The notes under the pieces were generated by a model. It was not told the DNA's origin. It was given only the letters and a program-made list of their open reading frames with translations, and did not search any database. The position numbers were made by a program, and so were the translations under genes. 53,745 bases of DNA from a virus, in IMG/VR virus record IMGVR_UViG_3300010400_000009, positions 1 through 53,745 of that record. The stretch is one strand, 5' to 3'. Every line of letters starts with the position of its first letter. The stretch's first letter is position 1. Shown piece after piece: positions 1 to 9,599 of this stretch.

Positions 1-123
1 CCGAGGCGGTAGGCTTTGATGTGAAAGCCTTAAACGCAAGCAGTGCTTTAAATGCAAATAATATTACTAATGTTAGTTCTAGTTTAAATATTGTTAGTAG
101 CAACTTAAAAAGCGTATCGTCTA
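1..123. repeat. Terminal direct repeat (copy of 53623-53745)
   Basis: All 123 bases match the window end. The repeat lies within a coding gene with no special sequence, so it reflects a circular (or circularly permuted) molecule cut open by assembly rather than a biological end. Confidence 0.95.
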
Positions 124-3100
124 GCTTAGATGTTACTATTGGCGAGGTAACTGCAATTACGGGCTTAACTAGTAGTATTAGTGCTGATTTATTAACAACA
201 AACACAAGTGTAACTACCGTATCTACTAGTTTAAGTTCTGTTAGTTCTACTATTATGTTACTTTCAAGCGGTTTAAGTAACATAAGTTCAAATTTAAGTG
301 ATGTTAAATTAAATATTGATGATGTTAGCAGTAATTTAATTTTAACTAGCTCTAATCTTAGTTTATTAAGCAGTAATCTAAATATAACTAAAACAAATAT
401 AAGCAGCATATCAAATAATTTGAGTTTAACAAGTAGTAATTTATTATTAGTAAGTTCAAATATAAATGATGTATCATCAAATTTAAGTAATACCTCTAGC
501 GTATTACTATTGGTTAGTGATAATTTAGCAAACGGAGCAAATACAACTGCTTTAAGTAGTAATTTATCACTAGTTAGTAGCAGTTTATTAATAAATAATG
601 CGGATAATAGTGCAATATCTAATAATTTAAAAGCGGTAAGCTCTGCATTAAATTTAACAAGCAGTAATTTAAGCAGTGTATCATCTACATTAAACAAAAA
701 TATAGCTGATACTAGTTTTATTAGCTCCGATTTATTAGCATTAAATACTAATGTATTTTTAATTTCTGATAATTTAAGTTCTGTTAGTTCTTCATTAAGT
801 AATACTAGTGCTAATTTAAGCAGCGTATCATCTGCATTAAGTGATGTAATTGTATCAAGTAATAATATTGATGATGTATCCGATACTTTGTATGCTGTAA
901 GTTCAAGCATAATAGACATTAGTAGTAATATTGGTGTAATTTCCTCTATTATTACTACTAATATATCTGCTGTATCTGATACAGTAAACAGCGTAATATC
1001 AAGCCTTAGCCAAGTTTCCAGTACATTAGGTGTAACAAGTGCGGGTTTAAATGCTGTATCAAATACATTAAGTGTTACTAATTCTAATTTAAATTTAATT
1101 AGTGATAATATTAGCTCTGTATCAAGTAGTTTAAGTACAAGTATTTCTAATATTAATGTAATAAGTAGCAATCTTAGCTTAACTTCTAGCCGATTAATAT
1201 CCGTATCTAGTAATATCAGTTTGACTAGTTCCACATTAAATTTAATATCAAATAATGTAAGTAATTTAACATCAAGTTTTAGTATTATAAGCAATAATTT
1301 AAGCTCTGTATCTGATAATTTAATTTTAACTAGTTCCAACTTAAGCTTAGTTTCAAACGCTTTAAGTAATACCAATTCTAATATTGTTTTGATTAGCAAT
1401 AATTTAAGTTTAACCTCAAGTAATTTAGAATTGACTTCTGCGAATTTAAGTTTAACAAACTCCAATCTAAGTTTAGTTTCTAGTGCCTTGAGTAGCACTA
1501 ACTCGAATATTGGCGTAATTAGTAACAATCTAAGCCTTACATCAAGTTGTTTAATTAGCGTATCATCAACCCTAAGTTTAACTAGTTCTAATTTATTGCT
1601 TGTATCGGCTAGTTTAAGCGGAACAATATCTAATATAAGTATAATTAGCAGTAACTTAAGCAGTGTTAGCTCATCTTTAATTGTTACAAATACAAATATA
1701 AGCACTGTATCCAATAATTTAAGCTTAACCAGTAGTAATTTAATTGCAATATCTAATACAGTATCTAATACAATTAGTAATATTGGTGTAATTTCTAATA
1801 ATTTATTGCTTACTAGTTCCAATCTTTCCCTTGTTTCTGCTGGTTTAGTTTTAACTAATTCAAATTTAACACTAGTAAGCGATAATTTAAGTTTAACAAG
1901 TAGCCGTCTTAATTCTGTATCTAATAATCTTAGTAGTACATCGTCTAATTTATTACTTGTATCTAGTAATATCAATAATGTATCAAACTCATTAAGTACA
2001 ACCATAAGCAACTTTACATCATCAATAACATCTATAAGCGGTAATTTAAGCCTTACTTCTAGTAACCTATCTTTGACTAGTTCAACCTTAAATACCGTAA
2101 GCGGCGGATTAAGCACAACAAATAGTAATCTTGGATTAACTAATACATCAGTTTCTGCGGTTAGCGGATTATTAAGTACAACTATTAGTAATTTAGGTTT
2201 AGTAAGTACAAACTTAAGTAATACAGTATCCAATCTTACACTTGTAAGTAATAATTTAAGCAATACTAACTCAAACTTAACTTTAGTATCAACGAGCTTA
2301 AGTACATTAACATCTAATTTTACATTGGTTAGTAACAATTTAAGTTTAACTAGCAGCGGATTAATTGGCGTAAGCTCTACGCTTAATTTAACTAGTAATA
2401 ATTTAAGCTTAGTAAGCTCAAACTTAAGTAAAACTTCCAGCACATTAATTTTAGTATCTAATAGTTTAAGTAGTGTTAGTTCATCTTTAATTTTAGTTAG
2501 TTCTACTATATCATCTATAAGTAGTAATTTAAGTCTTGTTAGCTCAAGATTAAGTTTAGTGAGCAGTAATTTAAGTAGTGTTAGTTCATCTTTAAGCAAT
2601 ACATCTAGTTCACTTGCTACACTGACGGACTTTGCACAACTTAGAACTATACGTGTTTTAGATGATTTTTTAGATTTAAATAGCTGGACTATAGTTACTG
2701 GCGGATTAGGAGAAACAGCAACAGTTGTAAATGGAGCACTTACTGCATATAGCCATTTTGGTGTTGTAGAATTATCAACTAGCGCCGCCACTGGAGGTAC
2801 TGTTTCAATTGAAAAACTGGGACAAAAAACTAGTTACGATGGCAATAATCCCATAACTGTAGATTTGGTATTCGGATTTAGCCATGTAAATGCTAATCAT
2901 CGGTTTTTAATTGGATATTTTAATTCAGTCGGAACGACTGTTGCTTCTATAAATAGTGGTTTTGGTATTGAGTATAATGCGGCAAATAGTGCCAATTTAC
3001 AAGGCATTACATCAACTGGTACAGCTAATACTTTTACACGTGCTAGCTTAGGTATTGCGGCGGCTACTGGCACTGTTTATGTTATGAGAATTGTTGCAAC

Positions 3101-3296
3101 CACTTCTAGTGTTGATTTTTACCAACAAACCAGTTTAAGCAACTTTACATTAATAACAAGTATCACAACATCATTAAATATATTAAATGTTGTTCCTACA
3201 ATTAAACATATTAAGACTGCGGCATCGTCTAATCAAGCAGCTTGGTGTGATGTATTTTATACAGAGCGCGGGTTAAATAAATTTAATTTAATCTAG
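1..3296 (+). CDS. Long heptad-repeat tail fibre (main part; gene starts at 53592 across the circular join)
   Basis: The reading frame is open from base 1 and joins the ATG at 53592 through the terminal repeat, giving a protein of about 1108 residues; the GTG at 21 is only an internal codon. From about residue 25 to 880 it is a Ser/Asn/Thr-rich heptad repeat (typically L-S-x-V/T-S-S-N), with Leu and Val/Thr/Ile spaced as a and d positions, which fits a very long trimeric coiled-coil shaft. The last ~220 residues are different: a Gly/aromatic beta-rich domain resembling lectin or jelly-roll receptor-binding heads. The stop codon overlaps that of the opposing gpF-like gene. A receptor-binding fibre is inferred from architecture and position; the exact family is not recognised. 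Confidence 0.8.
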   Translation, partial: EAVGFDVKALNASSALNANNITNVSSSLNIVSSNLKSVSSSLDVTIGEVTAITGLTSSISADLLTTNTSVTTVSTSLSSVSSTIMLLSSGLSNISSNLSDVKLNIDDVSSNLILTSSNLSLLSSNLNITKTNISSISNNLSLTSSNLLLVSSNINDVSSNLSNTSSVLLLVSDNLANGANTTALSSNLSLVSSSLLINNADNSAISNNLKAVSSALNLTSSNLSSVSSTLNKNIADTSFISSDLLALNTNVFLISDNLSSVSSSLSNTSANLSSVSSALSDVIVSSNNIDDVSDTLYAVSSSIIDISSNIGVISSIITTNISAVSDTVNSVISSLSQVSSTLGVTSAGLNAVSNTLSVTNSNLNLISDNISSVSSSLSTSISNINVISSNLSLTSSRLISVSSNISLTSSTLNLISNNVSNLTSSFSIISNNLSSVSDNLILTSSNLSLVSNALSNTNSNIVLISNNLSLTSSNLELTSANLSLTNSNLSLVSSALSSTNSNIGVISNNLSLTSSCLISVSSTLSLTSSNLLLVSASLSGTISNISIISSNLSSVSSSLIVTNTNISTVSNNLSLTSSNLIAISNTVSNTISNIGVISNNLLLTSSNLSLVSAGLVLTNSNLTLVSDNLSLTSSRLNSVSNNLSSTSSNLLLVSSNINNVSNSLSTTISNFTSSITSISGNLSLTSSNLSLTSSTLNTVSGGLSTTNSNLGLTNTSVSAVSGLLSTTISNLGLVSTNLSNTVSNLTLVSNNLSNTNSNLTLVSTSLSTLTSNFTLVSNNLSLTSSGLIGVSSTLNLTSNNLSLVSSNLSKTSSTLILVSNSLSSVSSSLILVSSTISSISSNLSLVSSRLSLVSSNLSSVSSSLSNTSSSLATLTDFAQLRTIRVLDDFLDLNSWTIVTGGLGETATVVNGALTAYSHFGVVELSTSAATGGTVSIEKLGQKTSYDGNNPITVDLVFGFSHVNANHRFLIGYFNSVGTTVASINSGFGIEYNAANSANLQGITSTGTANTFTRASLGIAAATGTVYVMRIVATTSSVDFYQQTSLSNFTLITSITTSLNILNVVPTIKHIKTAASSNQAAWCDVFYTERGLNKFNLI

Positions 3297-4024
3297 CCAC
3301 CAATTTTACTAATTAACCAACTTAAAAAAGCTTCATATAGTAAGCTTTTTTTTTGTTTTGTATTTTCATTTATTGATTTTTCAACTTGTAAAGCTCTATC
3401 TTTTGCTTTAGTTTCTGCCTCTGAAACGCCAACAGGTATAGACTTTAAACCACGTGTTTTATCATATTGAAAGTCTTTTTCCGCTGGTTCTTGATCGGGT
3501 TTGCTTTGTTTGCCATAGCCTCGTTTAATTGCCTGACTTTCATTTAAAGCTATACGCCTACATCTGCAATTATAGCCGCATAATGGGCTGTTTGTTTTCC
3601 AGAAGGGGTCATCTGCTCTTGCAATAAACCCGTTCCAAGCTTTATGCTGCGGTCTTGTTTTGCTATCATTTACAGCAGAATACATATAATAGCCGTATAG
3701 CTCTTCACTTTCTTTTTGACGTTCATATATACCGCTGTTAAATGCGGATTGAATATTAGTGTGATAAACTGTATACAATCTATTTTCAGGCAATATATTT
3801 TTAGATAAAATGCCTTGTTTCCATGTTTCGAAGGTTTCGCCCGTTTCTAAATTTTTTACTAAGCTATCTAAAATATCACTTAAAGTATTTAAGTTTGATA
3901 TACCCGCAACACTAAAGGTAAGTGTTCTATACTCAATATTAGCCTCACTATAGTAAACGTTTGGCGGTATTATTTTACGCTTTTTTGCCCATGCAATAGC
4001 TTCATCAAACGGGAGTGCTTGCAT
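3293..4024 (-). CDS. Phage head morphogenesis protein, Mu gpF / SPP1 gp7 family
   Basis: A 243-residue minor head protein expected to sit at the portal vertex inside the procapsid. The central part has the family pattern: H-T-N-x-Q-S-A-F near residue 88, D-S-K-T-R-P-x-H near 120, and a cysteine-rich P-L-C-G-Y-N-C-R-C-R segment near 147. The C-terminus is charged. AAGGA lies about 7 bases before the ATG at 4024. It follows terminase and portal, as in Mu-like head operons. Its TAG overlaps the stop of the convergent tail-fibre gene, so it ends the packaging operon. Confidence 0.88.
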   Translation of the reverse strand: MQALPFDEAIAWAKKRKIIPPNVYYSEANIEYRTLTFSVAGISNLNTLSDILDSLVKNLETGETFETWKQGILSKNILPENRLYTVYHTNIQSAFNSGIYERQKESEELYGYYMYSAVNDSKTRPQHKAWNGFIARADDPFWKTNSPLCGYNCRCRRIALNESQAIKRGYGKQSKPDQEPAEKDFQYDKTRGLKSIPVGVSEAETKAKDRALQVEKSINENTKQKKSLLYEAFLSWLISKIGG

Positions 4025-4027
4025 TTA

Positions 4028-4201
4028 TTAATCCTTAGGTACACATACTGCAATTTTTGTAGCATATAAATTTTTATTTTTAAATGCTTGTATTAATTCA
4101 TTACTTGCATTTATACAAGCTTTTTGTGTGTTAAATTCTTGAGATATAGCAGATTGATTGCCATTAAAAATAACTATCATTATCAATATGTATGTAGTCA
4201 T
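4028..4201 (-). CDS. Small exported or membrane-anchored protein (57 aa)
   Basis: A 57-codon gene between the portal and gpF-like genes, preceded by a strong AAGGGGAG ribosome site. The first ~12 residues are hydrophobic (MTTYILIMIVIF), like a short signal or anchor. The rest is polar with two cysteines (residues 29 and 53) that could form a disulfide outside the cytoplasm. The stop lies 3 bases before the next start, so it is co-translated with the head genes. Function not recognised. Confidence 0.65.
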   Translation of the reverse strand: MTTYILIMIVIFNGNQSAISQEFNTQKACINASNELIQAFKNKNLYATKIAVCVPKD

Positions 4202-4206
4202 TTTAT

Positions 4207-5685
4207 TTACTCCCCTTGTTTCTCTGTAACATAGCCGTAAATATCTGCACTTATTAAAGCGTCATGCATTTTGCTAAAATCTTGTTCATGCTCGTATGTT
4301 TCCATTAAACTAGCAAAATTAGCGATTAAATCCTCTTTATTTTTGCTTTTTTTAATGGTTTCTAATACTGCTAGAGCAAACCCTGCTTCATGTGCTTGCA
4401 TAGCTTCATTGTTTAATTGCTCTATACCTTCTTGCTCTTTAGTAAACAAATTTTGCTTACTTAAATTTAGTGATTGATTATTAGTTTTATCTGTATTAGT
4501 TTGAGTGTCAATATTAGTTATAATAATGTCGCCTTCCTCAAAATCATAATGCTTGTCGTAATACTGTTTCTGCGGGCGTACGCCTTGAGTAAATAATATG
4601 CTATCCCTTTCCGCCCTTTCTGTATTCAGATTGATTACTTTGTTATATTCAAATTTAATTCTATCATTTATATTGTTGCAAATTAATACGTGGTTAAGAA
4701 TATCAGAATATAATCCATTTGCAAATACGCTAAAACTACCTATACGCTCCGCTAATATTTCCTTAAGCGTTTTAGCTGCTGCTTGGCTTCCGCTTTTTAC
4801 TTCTGATGTTAAATTTTGCCCTAAAATTAATTTAGTTATTTCTGTACTAATAAATTCTACAAATTGCTTATGTGCGTCGGTTTCAGGCTTAGACACATGG
4901 TTTTCAAAGCTTGAGGCAGTATCAACTATTATTGATAGCGGATTAATTCCCTCCAATTTCTTAGTAATTTCCGCAATTTTTTTCGGGTCGGTCATGCCTG
5001 TTTTAAGAATTCTGCTAGGATAACTTGTACTTTTTAACATCTTTTGCCATGTGTCTAATCCGCCTTGTTTAAGTATAATTAAAGCCGCAACATCAAATAT
5101 TAAGCCGTCGCCTTGCGGTTCAAGATATATTTCTATATTTTTATAACGTTTATATACATATGGGTTTACATATGTTTTAATCCCATTTTTAAAATAATAT
5201 AGCTTGTAATTTAACGTGTCTTGTTTAACTTTATTAAATGGTAATATTCTTAATTCTCTAGGCAGTTTAGGCTCAATCTCTTTGTTAAAATCAAATTCTA
5301 TACATGTATTGCCGTACAATACAGTATTAATTACAATACCTAACATTAAATCTTTAACGTTCAGTTGCTCCATATAATCTGCTATAAATTTTGTATTGCG
5401 GTTTAATTTCGCTCCGTTTTCCATAGTTATTTTGTAGCCTAAGCCGTTTAGTGCGTCTGATATAGTTCTAAAGCTTTGTCCGATTGAATTATCATGTACT
5501 AAAATATCTAACATACTATTTGTTAGTTGTTCACATGTATAAAGCGTTTTAATATGGTTTGATATAATCGGTTGTAGTGTGCTAATTATGTTGTTTATAT
5601 CATCATTTTTAATAACTGTAATTAAATCGTTATTAGTTACTTTTTTAGGCGCTAATGCCTCTTTAATTCTGCTTAATACGCCCAT
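4207..5685 (-). CDS. Portal protein, DUF935 (Mu gp29-like)
   Basis: A 492-residue portal expected to form the dodecameric DNA-entry ring and connect head to tail. Diagnostic of the family are an N-terminal segment with SIGQSFRTISDAL, the motif ITKLILGQNLTSE near residue 285 followed by G-S-Q-A-A-A, and a final ~90-residue acidic/polar region rich in Asn, Gln and Glu. Start at 5685 has AAGGA about 10 bases upstream. It lies directly after the large terminase with a 4-base gap and before the small exported protein and the gpF-like gene, the usual order in Mu-like head modules. Confidence 0.9.
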   Translation of the reverse strand: MGVLSRIKEALAPKKVTNNDLITVIKNDDINNIISTLQPIISNHIKTLYTCEQLTNSMLDILVHDNSIGQSFRTISDALNGLGYKITMENGAKLNRNTKFIADYMEQLNVKDLMLGIVINTVLYGNTCIEFDFNKEIEPKLPRELRILPFNKVKQDTLNYKLYYFKNGIKTYVNPYVYKRYKNIEIYLEPQGDGLIFDVAALIILKQGGLDTWQKMLKSTSYPSRILKTGMTDPKKIAEITKKLEGINPLSIIVDTASSFENHVSKPETDAHKQFVEFISTEITKLILGQNLTSEVKSGSQAAAKTLKEILAERIGSFSVFANGLYSDILNHVLICNNINDRIKFEYNKVINLNTERAERDSILFTQGVRPQKQYYDKHYDFEEGDIIITNIDTQTNTDKTNNQSLNLSKQNLFTKEQEGIEQLNNEAMQAHEAGFALAVLETIKKSKNKEDLIANFASLMETYEHEQDFSKMHDALISADIYGYVTEKQGE

Positions 5686-5689
5686 TTTT

Positions 5690-7267
5690 TTAATTCCTTG
5701 TGTCTGAAATCCAAATACCGCCCATTGAATTTTTTAATACTATTATAGCATGTGTTATAGCGTCTACTAAGTCATCATTTCCGCCGCCTTCACGAAATGC
5801 ACACATATCATTTACGATTAAATCGTATTTACTCCATTCTTTTTGGCTATAATCATCAAAAATATACTCATCTTTTAATTTATCCCATATATAAATATTC
5901 CCCGCGCACCAAATAGGCTCGGTACTTTGCACACGTGCGAACTTGCTATCTTTTGCTTCAATCTCACTTACGCTATATGTGCTTAAATCTCCCCTTAATT
6001 GCTCAATAATAGCCGTTCCGTTTGCTTTATCCTCTATGTGTATATTATGTCTTGTTTGCGGGTGTAGCTCCGCTGTATTCTTTACCATTTGCAGACTTTC
6101 CGAAAAGCTAGCACGTTTTTTGACTATATCTAATATATAAAATTTATTGTTATAGTATGTCATTATCGCCGAAGCCACGCAATCGCTAGTTTTGTTTTTT
6201 TTGAATGCCATATCCCAAAACTGCCCTACGTTGTAAAAATCAGACATTAAACAAGGCAATGGCACTAATGAGTTGTTAAAGTATTCCCGTTTAATTAAAC
6301 CGCCTTCTTTTGGTACTGGGTCTTGCTGATACTGCCCAGCATAACCCCAATTTCCTTTATTGTTTAGCTCAAGTTGCAAAACCCGCTCACCAAAACGGGC
6401 AGGGAATAATAGCTCGCCATGTTTGCGGTTATCCCCAATACTGCGGGGTTTGCTATCATCAAACTTGGCTCTTAAGCATAAATGTGTCCACTCTTTTTCG
6501 CTCTGCCCTTCATCTTTCCGCAATAAATAGCCGCATAAATCATAATCGTGCAACCGCTGCATAATTATAATTTTAAAGCTTCTATCCATATCATTTAAGC
6601 GGTTGCTTAATTGTTGGTTATAGTATTCAATATGTGCGTCTCTTATTGGTGTGCTTAATACGTCTGTTGCAGTAATCGGGTCATCTATGCATAATAAATT
6701 TGCTCTATGCCCAGTAGAACCCGCACCGAAGCTTGTAGAATACCTAAAACCACGGGCATTATTTACATAGTAACCTTTGGCGTTTTGGTCTTTGGCAAAC
6801 CCAAAATTAGGTGCTATTTGTATAAATTCCTTACTAGTTAGTAAAGTACGCATTTTCACGCTATCACGTAATGCTAATGCATTCGCATAACTTGCATTAA
6901 TTATGCTTATTTTTGCATTAAGAAACCATAGCCAGCTTTGAAACATAACATTTACAGTTAAACTTTTCATAAACCCGGGCGGAATATTTATAATAAGATT
7001 ATTCATATTATTAAATAAATATTCAACTTCGGCAGGTGTCAATATAGTATATTCAAAGCTTGCAGCGGTTTTTTTATCAACGAAACGACGTGCTACAATT
7101 TGTAAGTAGTCGCACAATAAGTCAATATGCCAATTATGTACATATATTTCATTGTCAATAACAGGGAAGAAGTGCTGAATAAATGCGGATAGACTAACTC
7201 TTAAATTTTCTTTTAATAAATCATTGTAAGCTTGTTCAAAATTTAAAGAGTTAAAATCAATTTTCAT
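5690..7267 (-). CDS. terL: Terminase large subunit
   Basis: The 525-residue packaging motor. The ATPase half has a Walker A variant IPPGFMKS (residues 95-102) and Walker B L-L-C-I-D-D (191-196). The nuclease half has a QFWDMAF acidic motif near residue 348 and a D-D-L-V-D-A motif near the end. The PPGFMKS form of Walker A lacks the classical G-K but is common in this terminase branch. Its start overlaps the small-subunit gene by 11 bases, which suggests translational coupling. It cuts and pumps phage DNA into proheads through the portal encoded next. Confidence 0.95.
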   Translation of the reverse strand: MKIDFNSLNFEQAYNDLLKENLRVSLSAFIQHFFPVIDNEIYVHNWHIDLLCDYLQIVARRFVDKKTAASFEYTILTPAEVEYLFNNMNNLIINIPPGFMKSLTVNVMFQSWLWFLNAKISIINASYANALALRDSVKMRTLLTSKEFIQIAPNFGFAKDQNAKGYYVNNARGFRYSTSFGAGSTGHRANLLCIDDPITATDVLSTPIRDAHIEYYNQQLSNRLNDMDRSFKIIIMQRLHDYDLCGYLLRKDEGQSEKEWTHLCLRAKFDDSKPRSIGDNRKHGELLFPARFGERVLQLELNNKGNWGYAGQYQQDPVPKEGGLIKREYFNNSLVPLPCLMSDFYNVGQFWDMAFKKNKTSDCVASAIMTYYNNKFYILDIVKKRASFSESLQMVKNTAELHPQTRHNIHIEDKANGTAIIEQLRGDLSTYSVSEIEAKDSKFARVQSTEPIWCAGNIYIWDKLKDEYIFDDYSQKEWSKYDLIVNDMCAFREGGGNDDLVDAITHAIIVLKNSMGGIWISDTRN

Positions 7268-7952
7268 CTTTTTTAGCTTTTTTCATTAATTCTAAAAATT
7301 GCTTTTGTTCTTTTCTATTTAATTTACTTATATCAATATTATTTTTTTCTGCTGGTTTTTCAGGCTCAACCTCGCCCGCTTTATCCCCGTATTTTCTAGG
7401 ATTTAGCTTAGCTAGACTAAACTTTAGCGTATCAACAATTAATTTGTCGCAATTCACGCTTAGCGGGTTAGAATTTAGTGCAACTTCTATCATGTCATCG
7501 TGTGCATTATCAAGTTTTTTAGCATAAGCCATACGATACATGTCGGCAAACGCAGTATGTTTAATGCACCATTCCAAGATTGTACTTCTATCGGGGAAGT
7601 GGGGATTTTCTGCACAAACCCATTTTAAAGGGCGTTTTCCGCTATCGCCTATTGCCTGACAAATTTCTTGTGCTAATTCTAAATTATATAAGGTAGGGCG
7701 ACCACCTTTGTTTTTTTCTATTGGTTCAGTAAGATTATTCTTATTTTTTTCATAATTTAAAATCTCGTTATTTTGCGAGCTTTTAAGGGTTTCCATTAGA
7801 TTTTTGAGTGATGAAACCTCGTCTTTGTCTAATTTCTCGCCTTTCCCTGCTGAATTAATTAATTTATAGAGTTTTGCTTGAAGTGCTTTAAATTCTTTGT
7901 CGTGCTTTTCATTTAAAGTTTGCAAACCCTCTGCATATTCTTTTCTATTCAT
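7257..7952 (-). CDS. terS: Terminase small subunit (Sf6/HTH type)
   Basis: A 231-residue protein. The N-terminal ~80 residues are charged and coiled-coil-like. From about residue 78 there is a recognisable small-terminase domain: G-G-R-P-T-L-Y, a helix with I-C-Q-A-I-G-D-S-G, then ENPHFPDRSTILEWC and FADMYRMAYAKKLDNAHDDM, the Sf6-type helix-turn-helix pattern that binds the packaging initiation site. The C-terminus is lysine/glutamate-rich. It overlaps the methyltransferase stop by 8 bases upstream and the large subunit by 11 bases downstream. Confidence 0.82.
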   Translation of the reverse strand: MNRKEYAEGLQTLNEKHDKEFKALQAKLYKLINSAGKGEKLDKDEVSSLKNLMETLKSSQNNEILNYEKNKNNLTEPIEKNKGGRPTLYNLELAQEICQAIGDSGKRPLKWVCAENPHFPDRSTILEWCIKHTAFADMYRMAYAKKLDNAHDDMIEVALNSNPLSVNCDKLIVDTLKFSLAKLNPRKYGDKAGEVEPEKPAEKNNIDISKLNRKEQKQFLELMKKAKKDEN

Positions 7953-9225
7953 TAAGTAGCTCCGCTTTCTGCCCTGTTAAATTTTCATATCTTTGTAAAA
8001 TTACATCGCAATATTTCGGGTCTAATTCCATTATATAAGCTTTACGCTCTGTTTTTTGACAAGCTATTAGGGTTGTACCGCTTCCGCCGAATAAATCTAA
8101 TACAATATGATTTTTATTAGAGCAGTCTAAAATTGTGTCTGCAACTAATTCAAGCGGCTTAACAGTAGGGTGCATTCCTGCTTCTTCGGCTCTATCCTTA
8201 TTTTTAAAGCTATTTACAATAGGATAATCCCATACATTAGAGCGCGTACGCCCGAATTGCCCTAATTCAAAGTTGTTTATATGTTTTTCATTACCATTTT
8301 TATAAACAAATATAAGCTCATGCTTACTTCTGTAAAAACTGCCCATACCAAAATTGTCTTTATTCCATATGCACAAATTTTTAAGTTCAGTAAATACTCC
8401 ATTGGCTGCATTAATAACATTATGCATATGCCTCCAATCCATACATATATAATGTATACTGCCGTTTGTACTATGAATAATTAGATTATTAAAAGTATCT
8501 TGTAAAAATTGTGTAAATTCCTTATCAGTCATTTCCCCGCTTGCCATTTTAAACTCGCCCATTTCTTTTATGCTATCAAAACCTTTTAAGCCAGTTCCTA
8601 TATTTGCAATCTTTATATTATAAGGCGGGTCGGTAAATACCATATTAGCCTTACTGCCGTTCATCAATTTATCAACATCAGATAGCAAAATAGAGTTACC
8701 GCACATTAATCTATGATTACCTAGCTTGTATATATCGCCGTATTTAGTTTTAGGCTCAATTGGCGGTTCGGGCGTTTCTTCTTCCTCTTCCATGTTTTCA
8801 GGCATAACTTCATCAGGATTTAGCAACTGCTCAAGCTCTCCTTCATCAAAACCGATTAAACTTAAATCAAAATTTAACTCCTGCAACTGCTCAAGCTCAA
8901 CTTTTAGCAGTTCATTATCCCATGTAGAATTTAAAGCAAGTTTATTGTCGGCTATGATATATGCCTTCTTTTGTGCCTCACTTAAATGCGATAATTCAAT
9001 ACAAGGCACTTTTTTAAGTTTTAACATTTTTGCAGCAGATAGCCTACCATGCCCCGCAATTATGCCATTTTCGCCGTCAATTAATATAGGATTGGTAAAT
9101 CCGAACTCTTTTATTGAGGCGGCTACTTGTGATATTTGCTCATCGCTATGTAAACGTGAATTATTAATATAGCCGATTAAATCAGATACATTTTTATAAA
9201 TTATTTGCTGATTTTCATTTTTCAT
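7945..9225 (-). CDS. ParB/Srx-fold domain fused to a DNA adenine (N6) methyltransferase
   Basis: A 426-residue two-domain protein. Residues 1-130 form a ParB-like N-terminal domain with the G-H-G-R motif at 58-61. A Glu/Pro-rich linker follows at about 140-160. Residues 165-420 are a beta-class methyltransferase: DPPY at 199-202 comes before the S-adenosylmethionine motif D-L-F-G-G-S-G-T-T near 385, and DPPY favours N6-adenine as target. There is no ParB helix-turn-helix, so it cannot be a true parS-binding ParB. Such fusions are common beside terminase genes; a role in protecting or marking DNA for packaging is inferred. Confidence 0.88.
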   Translation of the reverse strand: MKNENQQIIYKNVSDLIGYINNSRLHSDEQISQVAASIKEFGFTNPILIDGENGIIAGHGRLSAAKMLKLKKVPCIELSHLSEAQKKAYIIADNKLALNSTWDNELLKVELEQLQELNFDLSLIGFDEGELEQLLNPDEVMPENMEEEEETPEPPIEPKTKYGDIYKLGNHRLMCGNSILLSDVDKLMNGSKANMVFTDPPYNIKIANIGTGLKGFDSIKEMGEFKMASGEMTDKEFTQFLQDTFNNLIIHSTNGSIHYICMDWRHMHNVINAANGVFTELKNLCIWNKDNFGMGSFYRSKHELIFVYKNGNEKHINNFELGQFGRTRSNVWDYPIVNSFKNKDRAEEAGMHPTVKPLELVADTILDCSNKNHIVLDLFGGSGTTLIACQKTERKAYIMELDPKYCDVILQRYENLTGQKAELLNE

Positions 9226-9493
9226 TTTTTGTCTTTTTTATTTGCTTAAATTCTTTTGCAGCTTTATTGTTTAAGTATTTTTTTAGTGCTAAATCGGCAT
9301 TATTGCAACGAATAACTTTACCTAAATTTTTATTAAAAAAAGTAGTTGCTTTATCTTGGAATTTATCGACAAAGTCGATAATTAGAGGCTTGCGGGTATA
9401 ATTGATTTTATTAATACGAATAGACTTACCTTCGTATTTTTTTAAAATATTGTATGCCTCATTGCCGAAATTTTGGAATAATTCATCAATCAT
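9215..9493 (-). CDS. Small basic protein (92 aa), unknown
   Basis: A lysine- and asparagine-rich 92-residue protein ending in a basic tail (KKTKNEK). Its end overlaps the start of the methyltransferase fusion by 11 bases, so the two are probably translated together. The predicted fold is mixed helix/strand, with no motif recognised. The high charge would suit DNA or RNA binding, but that is only a guess. Confidence 0.55.
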   Translation of the reverse strand: MIDELFQNFGNEAYNILKKYEGKSIRINKINYTRKPLIIDFVDKFQDKATTFFNKNLGKVIRCNNADLALKKYLNNKAAKEFKQIKKTKNEK

Positions 9494-9569
9494 TGAATAA
9501 TCTAGCTACAATAGTGTTAATTCTATTATATTACATTAATTTATAAAAAGACATGTTTTATAGGCATAA

Positions 9570-9587
9570 AGCCCTAAAAATAGGGCT
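9570..9587 (-). terminator. Hairpin after the 61-aa gene
   Basis: On the minus strand AGCCCTA, TTTTT, then AGGGCT forms a stem of about 6 bp followed by TTTAT, just after the stop of the 9600-9785 gene. It could attenuate transcription into the packaging operon. The T-run is short. Confidence 0.4.
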
Positions 9588-9599
9588 GATAGAGCTATT

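Noticed and set aside
1-123. True terminal repeats of a linear virion genome
   Set aside because: The repeat lies in the middle of the fibre gene, has no special sequence and has a length typical of an assembly overlap; circularity is the simpler reading.
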